Assembly (NCBI GenBank): GCA_023423415.1 | Contig: JAFAFP010000256.1 | Span: 1 to 20,825, forward strand | From: Pseudomonadota bacterium | GTDB taxonomy: Bacteria; Pseudomonadota; Alphaproteobacteria; Rhizobiales; Xanthobacteraceae | Reading direction: 5' to 3' | Length of the DNA: 20,825 bases | In this document: one piece after another, positions 1-6,969 of the stretch | Position numbering within the stretch: the first letter of the stretch is position 1 | Layout of the letters: the number at the start of each line of letters is the position of its first letter | Position numbers and translations under genes: made by a program | The notes under the pieces: model-generated | What the model saw: the letters and a program-made list of their open reading frames with translations, nothing else | Databases searched by the model: none | What the model was told of the DNA's origin: nothing

Positions 1-2
1 CA

Positions 3-962
3 TCCGCGCAGACGCGAAGCAAATCCGAACGGGCAGCGGCGCGTTCCGCTGACATCAGGATCGGTGTCGGACATGGCATCGGTTTTCTGCCGCTGTATCT
101 CGCGCAGGATCTGAAACTGCTCGAAAAGCACGCCAAGGCAGCGGGCGTCACGTCGCGGATATCGATCCAGCGCTTCAACAACGCCGCCCCGCTGCAGCAG
201 GCGATGGCGAAAGGCCAGGTCGCCGCCGGCGCCTATGGCCTCTCGGCGTTTCTCCTTTCGCGTGACACGGCCAAGGAGATGCTCGTCGTCTCAGGCCTTA
301 CCACCTTGCCGCTGGTCCTGCTAACCGCGCGGCCGAACCTCAAGTCTCTCTCCGATCTCAGGACAAATGACCGTATTGCTGTGCCGTTACAGACGGCCCC
401 GCAAATGTCCTATTTGCGCATACAGGCGGATGGATCGGCCTTCGGCGGCTGGAACAGGCTGCGAAAGCAGATCGTGGTGATGCCGCATCAGGAGGCGCTG
501 GAAGCGCTGACCGAGGGCAAGGAGAATATCGCCGCGTATTTCGCGTCACCGCCGTTTACGCAGATCGCGCTGAAGCAGCCAAAAGTGCGCGCGTTGTTGT
601 CCTCCGCCGACATAATGGGCGGCAAGACGTCTTTTCTCGTGATCGCGGCGTCGCGCGAAACGCTGACAACACAACCCAAGCTCGCGGACATTGTATCGAA
701 AGCGGTTGAAGAAGCTTCGACGATCATTCGCAACGATCCCCGCCGCGCTGCGGTGACGTGGTTGAAATATGAACCCTCCAACACGCTCGACACCCGCGCA
801 GTCGAGACGATTTTGCGTGACCTCAAGGATGACTTTGGCAGCGGCGTCTTCGGCGTTGAAGCTGCGTCCGCTGTCCTGAGCCAGAACGGCCGGCTGAAGA
901 AAGCACCGGCGAGCTGGAAGGATGTGGTGGCGCCTGTGCTGGCGTCGGGATCGGGGTCATAG
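3..962 (+). CDS. ABC transporter solute-binding protein (NMT1/TauA-like), 5' end outside window
   Basis: The frame is open from base 3 to the TAG at 960-962, so the start lies upstream; 319 residues are visible. The first visible part, before the segment ADIRIGVGHGIGFLPLYLAQ, looks like the region just after a signal peptide. That segment, with its 'xIGVxxGxGFLPLYLA' pattern, is typical of periplasmic binding proteins of the NMT1/THI5/TauA type, which deliver substrates such as sulfonates, pyrimidine precursors or aromatic acids to an ABC permease. The later stretch LADIVSKAVEEASTIIRNDP matches the helix near the C-terminus of this family. The permease and ATPase are not in view and would be expected upstream. 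The stop is only 2 bp before the dehydrogenase start, so the two are probably cotranscribed. The ligand cannot be told from sequence. Confidence 0.82.
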   Translation, partial: SAQTRSKSERAAARSADIRIGVGHGIGFLPLYLAQDLKLLEKHAKAAGVTSRISIQRFNNAAPLQQAMAKGQVAAGAYGLSAFLLSRDTAKEMLVVSGLTTLPLVLLTARPNLKSLSDLRTNDRIAVPLQTAPQMSYLRIQADGSAFGGWNRLRKQIVVMPHQEALEALTEGKENIAAYFASPPFTQIALKQPKVRALLSSADIMGGKTSFLVIAASRETLTTQPKLADIVSKAVEEASTIIRNDPRRAAVTWLKYEPSNTLDTRAVETILRDLKDDFGSGVFGVEAASAVLSQNGRLKKAPASWKDVVAPVLASGSGS

Positions 963-964
963 CC

Positions 965-2059
965 ATGCCAATTATCAATGCAGGCCGTCTGATCGATTTC
1001 GTTGCGTTGATCTTTGTGCAGCTCGGCTGTTCTCCGGAAGAAGGCAGCCGCATTGGCCGTTACCTCGTCAACGCCAACCTGACCGGTCATGACAGCCATG
1101 GCGTAGCCCGTGTGCCGCGCTACGCGTCGTGGAAGCGCGACGGTTTGCTGATCGCCGATCAGGTGGTGGAACGGATTGTCGATACGCCCGTGATCGCGAT
1201 CCTCGATGGTCAGTTCGGCTTCGGCCAGACCATCGCGCCGCAAGCCGTGGCACTTGGCATCGAGAAGTGCAGGCAACACGGACTCTCTGCGATCGGATTG
1301 CGCAATTCGGGACATGTCGGCCGCGTCGGCGAATGGGCCGAGATGGCGGCCGAGGCGGGGATCGTTTCCGTCCATTTCGTCAATGTCGCGGGTTCGGTTC
1401 TGGTCGCGCCGTTCGGCGGCGTCGAGCGCCGCTTTTCAACGGCGCCGGTGTGTATCGGCGTGCCGCGTCCGGGCGGATTGCCGATTATCCTCGATTTCGC
1501 CACTTCGCTGGTGGCTGAAGGCAAGGTGCTGGTGGCGAGTCAGGGCGGCAAGACGCTGCCGGCAGATGCGCTTGTCTCGGCGAATGGTCAGCTCAGCGCC
1601 GATCCTCGAGAACTTTACGGCGACTATGAAGCAGGCACCGCGCGCGATCATAAAAAGGGGCAGGGTGCTTTGCGCGCCTTTGGCGAGCACAAGGGCTCTG
1701 GCCTTGCGTTGATGTGCGAACTGCTCGGCGGTGCGCTGACCGGCAACGGCGCATCCAATCCGGATAAGCGGTGGTCGCAGGGCATGTTCTCATTCTACAT
1801 CGATCCGACAAAGATCGATCCGCAGGAGTTTTTTCCCGCAGAGCTGTCGCGCTTCCTCAGTTTCGTGAAGAGTACGAAGCCCATCAATCCTGATGCGCCG
1901 GTGCTTCTTCCTGGCGAACCGGAAGCGCGCATGCGCGCCGACCGGATTGCCAATGGCCTGCCGATTGCGCACGATACCTTCAACGCGCTCATTGCCACCG
2001 CGCGTGAGGCAGGCGTTAGCAATCAGGTTATCCGGGAATTAACGGATGGCAGGCCCTGA
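965..2059 (+). CDS. Malate/L-lactate-type dehydrogenase (Ldh_2 family)
   Basis: 364 residues, the usual length for the NAD(P)-dependent Ldh_2 family, which is unrelated to classical lactate and malate dehydrogenases and includes malate, L-sulfolactate, ureidoglycolate and 2,3-diketogulonate enzymes. Conserved blocks are visible: HDSHGVARVPRY at about residues 42-53, with the family's HDSHG core; RNSGHVGRVGEW at about 115-126; DFATSLVAEGKVL in the middle; and HKGSGLALMCELLGG, which is close to the conserved HKGYGL block. The enzyme should interconvert a 2-hydroxy acid and a 2-oxo acid in the cytosol. The ATG follows the preceding stop by 2 bp, suggesting translational coupling to the binding protein, so the transported compound may be, or may yield, a hydroxy acid. 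The exact substrate cannot be assigned. Confidence 0.88.
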   Translation: MPIINAGRLIDFVALIFVQLGCSPEEGSRIGRYLVNANLTGHDSHGVARVPRYASWKRDGLLIADQVVERIVDTPVIAILDGQFGFGQTIAPQAVALGIEKCRQHGLSAIGLRNSGHVGRVGEWAEMAAEAGIVSVHFVNVAGSVLVAPFGGVERRFSTAPVCIGVPRPGGLPIILDFATSLVAEGKVLVASQGGKTLPADALVSANGQLSADPRELYGDYEAGTARDHKKGQGALRAFGEHKGSGLALMCELLGGALTGNGASNPDKRWSQGMFSFYIDPTKIDPQEFFPAELSRFLSFVKSTKPINPDAPVLLPGEPEARMRADRIANGLPIAHDTFNALIATAREAGVSNQVIRELTDGRP

Positions 2060-2106
2060 TGCATGGCCATGCCAAACTATTTTCGTGACACTGGAAGGAA
2101 TTGGAT

Positions 2107-2667
2107 ATGTTGAATGTGATCACCATCTGCGGTTCGCTGCGTAAGGCTTCCTTCAACCGCATGCTCGCCGATGCGCTGCCGGCTCTTGCGCCGGCCGGGA
2201 TGACCATCAAGGCCTCGCCGTCGATCGAGATGCCGCTCTATAACGCCGATGTGCAGGCGCAAGGCTGGCCGGGCGCCGCGACCGCGCTGAGCGATGCGAT
2301 CCGCGCTGCTGATGGCGTGATCCTTGTGACGCCGGAATACAATTACTCGATGCCGGGCGGCCTCAAGAATGCGATTGATTGGGTGTCGCGCATGCCCGAC
2401 CAACCCTTCGCCAATAAGCCGATTGCGCTGCAATCCGCCACGCAAGGTCCGCTCGGCGGCGCGCGCATGCAGTATCACGCGCGTACGATGATGGTGTTCC
2501 TCGATGCGGTCGTTTTCAACAAGCCGGAAATTTTCGTCGGCATGGCTCAAACCAAGTTCGATGACAAGACCGGCGAACTGAAGGACGAAGCGACGCGCAA
2601 CATTATCAAGCAGCAGCTTGAAGGCTTTGCAAAGTTCATCGAACGCCAGAAGCAACAGAAGGTTTGA
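2107..2667 (+). CDS. NAD(P)H-dependent FMN reductase, copy 1
   Basis: 186 residues with a flavodoxin-like fold of the NADPH-dependent FMN reductase family (ChrR/azoreductase/quinone reductase type). The FMN phosphate loop GSLRKASFN is at residues 9-17 and the isoalloxazine-contact motif PEYN is at 76-79, followed by the family segment GGLKNAIDW. Such enzymes reduce FMN or quinones, sometimes as two-electron quinone reductases that protect against redox cycling. I chose the ATG at 2107 over a TTG two codons earlier because GGAAGGA (2093-2099) then sits 7 bases upstream. The next gene is a clear paralog starting 14 bp after the stop, and both probably belong to the transcript that begins with the binding protein. 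Confidence 0.88.
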   Translation: MLNVITICGSLRKASFNRMLADALPALAPAGMTIKASPSIEMPLYNADVQAQGWPGAATALSDAIRAADGVILVTPEYNYSMPGGLKNAIDWVSRMPDQPFANKPIALQSATQGPLGGARMQYHARTMMVFLDAVVFNKPEIFVGMAQTKFDDKTGELKDEATRNIIKQQLEGFAKFIERQKQQKV

Positions 2668-2681
2668 TAGGGTAGAGGTCA

Positions 2682-3239
2682 ATGCTCAATATCGTTACGA
2701 TCTGCGGAAGTCTGCGCAAAGGTTCCTACAATGCAGCGCTGATCCGCGCTCTGCCGGCCTTGGCTCCGGCAGGCATGACTTTCACGGCCTCAGCTCCGAT
2801 CGGGGACATCCCGCACTACGATTTCGACGCGCAGAGCGGCAGCGGCTTCCCGGCCAGCGTGAACGCGTTCGCCGATTCGATCCGCGCTGCTGACGGCATC
2901 ATCATCGTGTCGCCGGAATATAACTGGACCATTCCGGGCACGCTAAAGAATGCGCTCGACTGGGTGTCGCGCATGAAGGACCAGCCGTTCAAGAACAAGC
3001 CGGTTGCCCTGCAGTCGGCCTCGATTGCGTTGCTCGGCGGTTCGCGCATGCAATATCATATGCGCCAATGCCTCGTATCCTTGGACGTGCATTGTCTCGG
3101 CAGGCCCGAGGTGATCGTCACGCATGCCAATCAGAAATTCGACGAGAAGACGCTCGAATTTACCGACCAACAGGGCCGAGACATCGTCAAGCAACAGCTT
3201 GAGGCCTTCACGAGTTACATCAAGACGATCAACGGATAA
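2682..3239 (+). CDS. NAD(P)H-dependent FMN reductase, copy 2 (tandem paralog)
   Basis: 185 residues, same family as the preceding gene. The FMN loop GSLRKGSYN is at residues 9-17 and PEYN at 78-81. The two proteins share long identical blocks (ICGSLRK, ALPALAPAGMT, SIRAADG/AIRAADG, DWVSRM, KQQLE), so they arose by tandem duplication. They differ around the presumed substrate pocket: copy 1 reads ATQGPLGGARMQYHARTMM and copy 2 reads ASIALLGGSRMQYHMRQCL. AGAGG lies about 3-7 bases before the ATG. The gene is the last of the + strand group; a hairpin at 3250-3269 follows between it and a convergent gene. Possible roles are quinone reduction, or supply of reduced flavin to a monooxygenase not visible here. 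Confidence 0.88.
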   Translation: MLNIVTICGSLRKGSYNAALIRALPALAPAGMTFTASAPIGDIPHYDFDAQSGSGFPASVNAFADSIRAADGIIIVSPEYNWTIPGTLKNALDWVSRMKDQPFKNKPVALQSASIALLGGSRMQYHMRQCLVSLDVHCLGRPEVIVTHANQKFDEKTLEFTDQQGRDIVKQQLEAFTSYIKTING

Positions 3240-3249
3240 GGCTCAGGCT

Positions 3250-3269
3250 CGTGCCGTCAAGCCGGCACG
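3250..3269. terminator. Hairpin between convergent genes
   Basis: CGTGCCG (3250-3256) pairs perfectly with CGGCACG (3263-3269) around a 6-base loop. The position, 10 bp after the FMN reductase stop and overlapping the stop of the convergent - strand gene, fits a shared transcript end. There is no clear T-run on either strand, so intrinsic termination is uncertain. Confidence 0.4.
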
Positions 3270-3679
3270 GGCCGGCCATCGACTGCCTTCTGCAAGGCTT
3301 CGAGGAATTGACGCCTCGATCGTTTGAAGGCGGGCCCCCACTGATAGCCCTTGCCGATGATGGCAACGTGGATCTCAGATTTTTCGGCGCCATCCGGCTT
3401 GACTTCGACCTGAAACAGGCAGCCGTAATTGAAGAACGATAGCGGCTCCTGAAGAACGACAGTGCCGCTCGCGTCGTCTCGCTTTCCCAAGGTGTATTTG
3501 GAGTGCCGAGACAGGCCGCTGACGGCGTCCAGAACGTCTTTCGGTTCGCCGTTCGCCACAAGCGTAACCCGGTTCTGCGCGGCGACCGAAGCAAAGCCCA
3601 CCGGCTTCCTGTAGACGAAGTACAGGACCATCATGGCGCCGATGCCGAGGCCAATGGTTGCCGATATCCAACGTTCCAT
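3257..3679 (-). CDS. Small membrane-anchored protein of unknown function
   Basis: 140 residues starting at the ATG at 3679, chosen because AAGGAAG lies about 7-8 bases upstream; an in-frame start 12 codons earlier lacks this. Residues about 5-23 (ISATIGLGIGAMMVLYFVY) form one hydrophobic segment followed by R-K, suggesting an N-terminal anchor. The remainder, about 115 residues, looks like a mixed alpha/beta domain with a repeated strand pattern (NRVTLVANG, GTVVLQEPL, SEIHVAIIGKG). I do not recognise the family. A divergent SRPBCC- or START-like fold is possible from the size and strand pattern, but that is a guess. The next gene upstream on the same strand is a NUDIX hydrolase 92 bp away. 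Confidence 0.7.
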   Translation of the reverse strand: MERWISATIGLGIGAMMVLYFVYRKPVGFASVAAQNRVTLVANGEPKDVLDAVSGLSRHSKYTLGKRDDASGTVVLQEPLSFFNYGCLFQVEVKPDGAEKSEIHVAIIGKGYQWGPAFKRSRRQFLEALQKAVDGRPVPA

Positions 3680-3771
3680 GTTGGCGCTTCCTTGTGGTGT
3701 CGTTGATGTCACCACGGACGGATTGCGAGGGCCGCAGTGGGCATTGCATCAATCTGTGCGAAATATCTTAA

Positions 3772-4269
3772 TCACCACTTTTCCGAGCACTTGGTTCCGT
3801 CCATGACCTCTGTAATCCTGGCACGCGTGGCCGGCGTCGTATCTTGCGGCAATTGATCGCGTGCGAAAAAGCCATGTGCCACGATTTCGGCATTTGCCCG
3901 TGGCAGTGACGGCTGGACGAAATCGCGGATGACATAGAGCGCGACATGATCGCGGTTGGAGTCCCTTGGATTGTAATACATCGAAAAGAAGTCAGGCGCC
4001 GGACCGATCTCGATGTTTCCTTCCTCCACCATCTCGCGGCGGAGCGCATCTAGCATCGTTTCGCCCGGTTCGACCCCGCCACCCGGCAGGTGCCAGCCTG
4101 GCACATAGGAATGCTTGATGAGGAAAACGCGGTTCTCCGGATCGATCGCCATCCCCCGCACGCCGAGCGTGAGGCCGCGCGAGAAACGCCAGTAGAGGTG
4201 CATGAGGCGGCGGATCATGTGTGACTGCTGAACTTTCACGGGCGGGTGATGACGCCCTTCCTTCATCAT
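3772..4269 (-). CDS. NUDIX hydrolase
   Basis: 165 residues with a full NUDIX box. G64 and E70 are followed after seven residues by R78-E79, then E82-E83-G84, matching the GX5EX7REUXEEXG pattern that binds the catalytic metal. Family members hydrolyse nucleoside diphosphates linked to other groups, such as oxidised dNTPs, NADH, ADP-ribose or sugar nucleotides; the substrate cannot be predicted here. The segment HSYVPGWHLPGGGVEPGE matches housekeeping or ADP-ribose-type members. The start may be either of two adjacent ATGs (4269 or 4266); AAGG lies just upstream and is better spaced for 4266. The gene is divergent from the metallophosphoesterase, with only 52 bp between them. Confidence 0.88.
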   Translation of the reverse strand: MMKEGRHHPPVKVQQSHMIRRLMHLYWRFSRGLTLGVRGMAIDPENRVFLIKHSYVPGWHLPGGGVEPGETMLDALRREMVEEGNIEIGPAPDFFSMYYNPRDSNRDHVALYVIRDFVQPSLPRANAEIVAHGFFARDQLPQDTTPATRARITEVMDGTKCSEKW

Positions 4270-4321
4270 TGCCTTATAGTCTGAATCGACTCACCCAGCG
4301 AAAGTCACGACATTCAGCCAC

Positions 4322-5209
4322 ATGTTCCTTCTTGGCCATATTTCCGATCCGCATCTCGGGCCGTTGCCCAGCGCCCGTATCCGGGAACTCGCCGGAAAAC
4401 GTGCGCTTGGCTATGTGAATTGGCACCGGCGACGAAAAACCTTCCATCGGGGCGAGGTGTTGTCGCGAATCCTGTCGGACCTGAAGGCGCATCATCCAGA
4501 CCACATCGCCGTCACCGGCGACATTCTCAATCTCGCCCTGCCGGGTGAATTTGCTCCCTCTCGCGTATGGCTCGACACCGTGGGGTCCGCCCATGACGTG
4601 ACCTTCGTGCCCGGCAATCACGACGCCTATGTGCGTCGCGCGGCCCGCCAATGGCATTCGCATTGGGGTGATTTCATGAAGGGCGATACGACGGGACCAG
4701 ACCAATTTCCGTTCGTGCGGCGGCGGGGCGAGATCGCGCTCATCGGATTGTCGAGCGCGATTACCACAGGCCCATTCATGGCCACCGGCAAGGTCGGTCC
4801 GACGCAGCTTCACGCGCTGCATGAGATTCTCGACAAGCTTGGGGCCGAGGGTTTCTTTCGCGTCATCCTGATCCATCACCCCCCGATCACCAAACCGCAT
4901 CATCGCTTCAAGCGGCTGATCGATGCGCCGAAATTTCGTGAAGTGCTGCGCAAACACGGTGCCGAACTCGTGCTGCACGGACACGACCACATTCACTCGA
5001 TCGTCTATCTCGACGGGCCGTCGGCGAAGATTCCCGCCATTGGCGTGCCGTCAGCGTCAGCGTTCGGCGGTGAGGGCGATCTGGCCGGTTACAATCTCTA
5101 TTCGATCGCCAGGTCCGGCAACGGCTGGAGTTGCAAGTCGCTGACGCGCGGGTTCCACCACGGCAGCGATGTTATCGAAGAGCTGGGACGACGAGAACTG
5201 GTGCTTTGA
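4322..5209 (+). CDS. Calcineurin-like metallophosphoesterase
   Basis: 295 residues with all binuclear-metal motifs of the superfamily: D9-x-H11 (ISDPHLG), G66-D67, G98-N99-H100-D101 (PGNHDAY), H185/H186 in LIHHPP, and G220-H221-D222-H223. This order and spacing resemble the CpdA-like class III phosphodiesterase branch, so a cyclic-nucleotide or other phosphodiester substrate is possible but not shown. There is no signal peptide or membrane segment, so it is cytosolic. No good ribosome-binding site is seen before the ATG at 4322, and GTG/TTG alternatives do not improve this. The 52-bp gap to the NUDIX gene must hold both divergent promoters. Confidence 0.88.
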   Translation: MFLLGHISDPHLGPLPSARIRELAGKRALGYVNWHRRRKTFHRGEVLSRILSDLKAHHPDHIAVTGDILNLALPGEFAPSRVWLDTVGSAHDVTFVPGNHDAYVRRAARQWHSHWGDFMKGDTTGPDQFPFVRRRGEIALIGLSSAITTGPFMATGKVGPTQLHALHEILDKLGAEGFFRVILIHHPPITKPHHRFKRLIDAPKFREVLRKHGAELVLHGHDHIHSIVYLDGPSAKIPAIGVPSASAFGGEGDLAGYNLYSIARSGNGWSCKSLTRGFHHGSDVIEELGRRELVL

Positions 5210-5263
5210 GCCCGCTGTTTCGTCTCCCAGCATTTGAGCTTTGGACGGTAACAGGCGGATAAT

Positions 5264-5824
5264 TCAACCGCTCTGCAGCAGCGCCACGATCACCAGCGCT
5301 GCGATGCCGCCGAAAAAGCCAAGCAGGAACGCGGCGATGGCGCGCAAGATCCAGCGGCCGCGGCGCTTGCGTGGGGCTTGCGCTGTATCGCTGGCCAGCG
5401 CGCGTTCGCGCTCGATCAGGCGGCCGGCGACGTACCGTGTAATTGCTTTCGCGGTCTGCGGGATGTCGGTCGATTCAAACAGGATCTTGCGGCCATAGCG
5501 CGTATCCTGGACGAAACGATAGGTGCGCTTGTCGCGCCCCATGATCACATAGGCGATGACATCGATCCATAGCCGCGGGACATCGCCCTTGCTGACCCCG
5601 CGATCGAAAAGTTCCACTTCTGACGGGATTTCCGCGAACGTGGGGTCGAGTGCCTCGTTCAGAAGCTCGAGCCGCGCGGCCTCGGCGTCGCGCATGTCAA
5701 CGACAACGCCTGTCTGCTCGGCCGCTTCGATCCGAAGCTCGCGCAGTGCTTCTTTCAGCGGTTGTGGCCGGGCGTCCTCGCTCGTTTGCGCGGCGTTGCC
5801 GGATTTGTTCTTGTGTCTCCACAT
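5264..5824 (-). CDS. Unknown protein with C-terminal membrane anchor
   Basis: 186 residues from the ATG at 5824; an in-frame TTG at 5860 is the only earlier start and adds an unconvincing 12-residue extension. The N-terminus is hydrophilic (MWRHKNKSGN). Residues about 20-60 are charged and likely helical. Residues 85-145 form a compact globular part containing RLWIDVIAYVIMGRDKRTYRFVQDTR. Then KRRGR (153-157) precedes one strong hydrophobic segment at about 158-183 that ends the protein, so it is probably tail-anchored with its bulk in the cytosol. I do not recognise a characterised family. It is convergent with the metallophosphoesterase and lies 51 bp downstream of the hydroxypyruvate isomerase-like gene on the same strand. 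Confidence 0.7.
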   Translation of the reverse strand: MWRHKNKSGNAAQTSEDARPQPLKEALRELRIEAAEQTGVVVDMRDAEAARLELLNEALDPTFAEIPSEVELFDRGVSKGDVPRLWIDVIAYVIMGRDKRTYRFVQDTRYGRKILFESTDIPQTAKAITRYVAGRLIERERALASDTAQAPRKRRGRWILRAIAAFLLGFFGGIAALVIVALLQSG

Positions 5825-5875
5825 GCGCGGCAAACTAGCAATCGCGGTGCCTGAAAGCAAAATAAAGCTTAAAAT

Positions 5876-6649
5876 TCAGTGCTTTTTTGCGGCTTTCAGC
5901 CATCCGAGGCCGTCCTCGGTGCGCCCCCGGGGAAAATATTCTCCCGCCACCCAGCCCGTGTAACCGAGGCTATCGAGTGCCTCGTAGATGGCTGGATAGA
6001 AGACTTCGCCTTCATCCGGCTCGTGACGCGAAGGCACTGCAGCAATCTGCACATGCCCGATCAGTGGCAGGTGTTTTTCAAAGCGCCGGATCAGATCGCC
6101 GCCCATAATCTGCGCGTGATAGAAATCGAATTGAATCTTGATGTTGGGCTTGCCGATCTTGGTGATGAGATCGGCGGCGTGTTCGGCACGATTGAGGAAG
6201 TAACCGGGACGATCGCGATTGTTGATCGGCTCGATCAGTAGCGTGATATTCTTTTCAGCTGCGCGGTCGGCAACACGGGTGAGATTGCTGATGAAGGTGC
6301 GCTCAGCGGCAGGTCGCTGATCCACTGAGACGACGCCGGCAAGACAATGGATCGCGGTGCCACCGACGGCGACGATGTAATCCAGCGCCTGCGCGAACAA
6401 CGCGTCGAACTCACGCTCACGGTTCGGCACCGCCGCCATCCCGAATTGCCCCTCGCCGCCGCGCTCGGTGTTGATGCCGAGCATCGTGAGGCCGTGCTGC
6501 TCGATCTGCGCCCGCAGCGTGCTAGCCGGCGTGTCGTAGGGAAACTGGCCTTCGACTGCCGCAAAGCCGCCCGCGGCCGCTGCGGCGGGGCGCTCGATCA
6601 ACGGGCGTTCGGAAAACAGATAGGCGATGTTGGCGGCGAAACGGGGCAT
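5876..6649 (-). CDS. hyi: Hydroxypyruvate isomerase-like protein (TIM barrel)
   Basis: 257 residues of the AP-endonuclease-2/xylose isomerase-like superfamily, Hyi branch. The start MPRFAANIAYLFSE matches the family N-terminus (FAANLSxLF). Likely metal and catalytic residues are E140 in LLIEPINNRD, D175 and H178 in FDFYHAQ, Q201 and E237 in AGEYFP. Hyi interconverts hydroxypyruvate and tartronate semialdehyde in glyoxylate metabolism; related family members act on other keto-sugars. I chose the ATG at 6649 over one 18 codons upstream because CGAGGTCAC directly precedes it and the extra residues do not look like the family. The gene is divergent from the methyltransferase gene and shares the 320-bp control region. 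Confidence 0.82.
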   Translation of the reverse strand: MPRFAANIAYLFSERPLIERPAAAAAGGFAAVEGQFPYDTPASTLRAQIEQHGLTMLGINTERGGEGQFGMAAVPNREREFDALFAQALDYIVAVGGTAIHCLAGVVSVDQRPAAERTFISNLTRVADRAAEKNITLLIEPINNRDRPGYFLNRAEHAADLITKIGKPNIKIQFDFYHAQIMGGDLIRRFEKHLPLIGHVQIAAVPSRHEPDEGEVFYPAIYEALDSLGYTGWVAGEYFPRGRTEDGLGWLKAAKKH

Positions 6650-6969
6650 GTGACCTCGCGAAATTTGGCCCGACAGAGCGGCATGTTCGCGGCTACGAAG
6701 CAAGCGCCAGGCGTGGCGCGGTCACCCGGCGTCGCGGAGTGGGCAGGACGGGATGCCTGACGAGAGCCCAAGCGAGAGTATCCTCAATAGTGGGCTGCTC
6801 AGTCAATTTATTCAACAAAAACAACGATTAAGTCATATTGGGCAATTGCCCACTTCATATCCCATCCATTATGTGGGCAATTTTATGGTTGACCCGGTGT
6901 TATTCGGGCGGTTCGATTGAGCCAACAAAAACAAATTTGACGTCGAGGAAATGATCAAGGGTCCCTGCG
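6650..6969. promoter_or_regulatory. Divergent control region between hyi and the HTH-methyltransferase gene
   Basis: 320 bp without a gene, clearly more AT-rich from about 6800 to 6890 than its surroundings. It contains a small hairpin GCGCCA-ggcg-TGGCGC (6704-6719), a perfect palindrome (6839-6852), further GTGGGC boxes (6790-6795 and 6873-6878) and a 12-bp direct repeat CAACAAAAACAA at 6813-6824 and 6923-6934. A possible -35 TTGACC (6889-6894) has a weak -10 TTCGAT (6912-6917) 17 bp later, directed to the + strand gene. AAGGG (6957-6961), 8 bases before the ATG at 6970, is its likely ribosome-binding site. Confidence 0.55.
6839..6882. promoter_or_regulatory. Candidate operator: 14-bp palindrome plus half-site
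   Basis: TGGGCAATTGCCCA at 6839-6852 is a perfect 14-bp palindrome. Read on the - strand from 6853 it gives GTGGGCAATT, and the same ten bases recur on the + strand at 6873-6882, just upstream of the possible -35 box. A third GTGGGC is at 6790-6795. Repeated copies of one core in a divergent promoter suggest a dimeric DNA-binding protein; which one is unknown. The HTH-like N-terminus of the adjacent gene product is one candidate. Confidence 0.5.

Noticed and set aside
488..1375. - strand open frame of 295 codons
   Set aside because: It lies antisense to the binding protein and dehydrogenase genes, both of which have conserved family motifs.
6883..6969. SAM, SAH or THF riboswitch in the methyltransferase leader
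   Set aside because: Considered because of the one-carbon genes, but I could not match the conserved cores or pairings of these riboswitches; a covariance-model search would decide.
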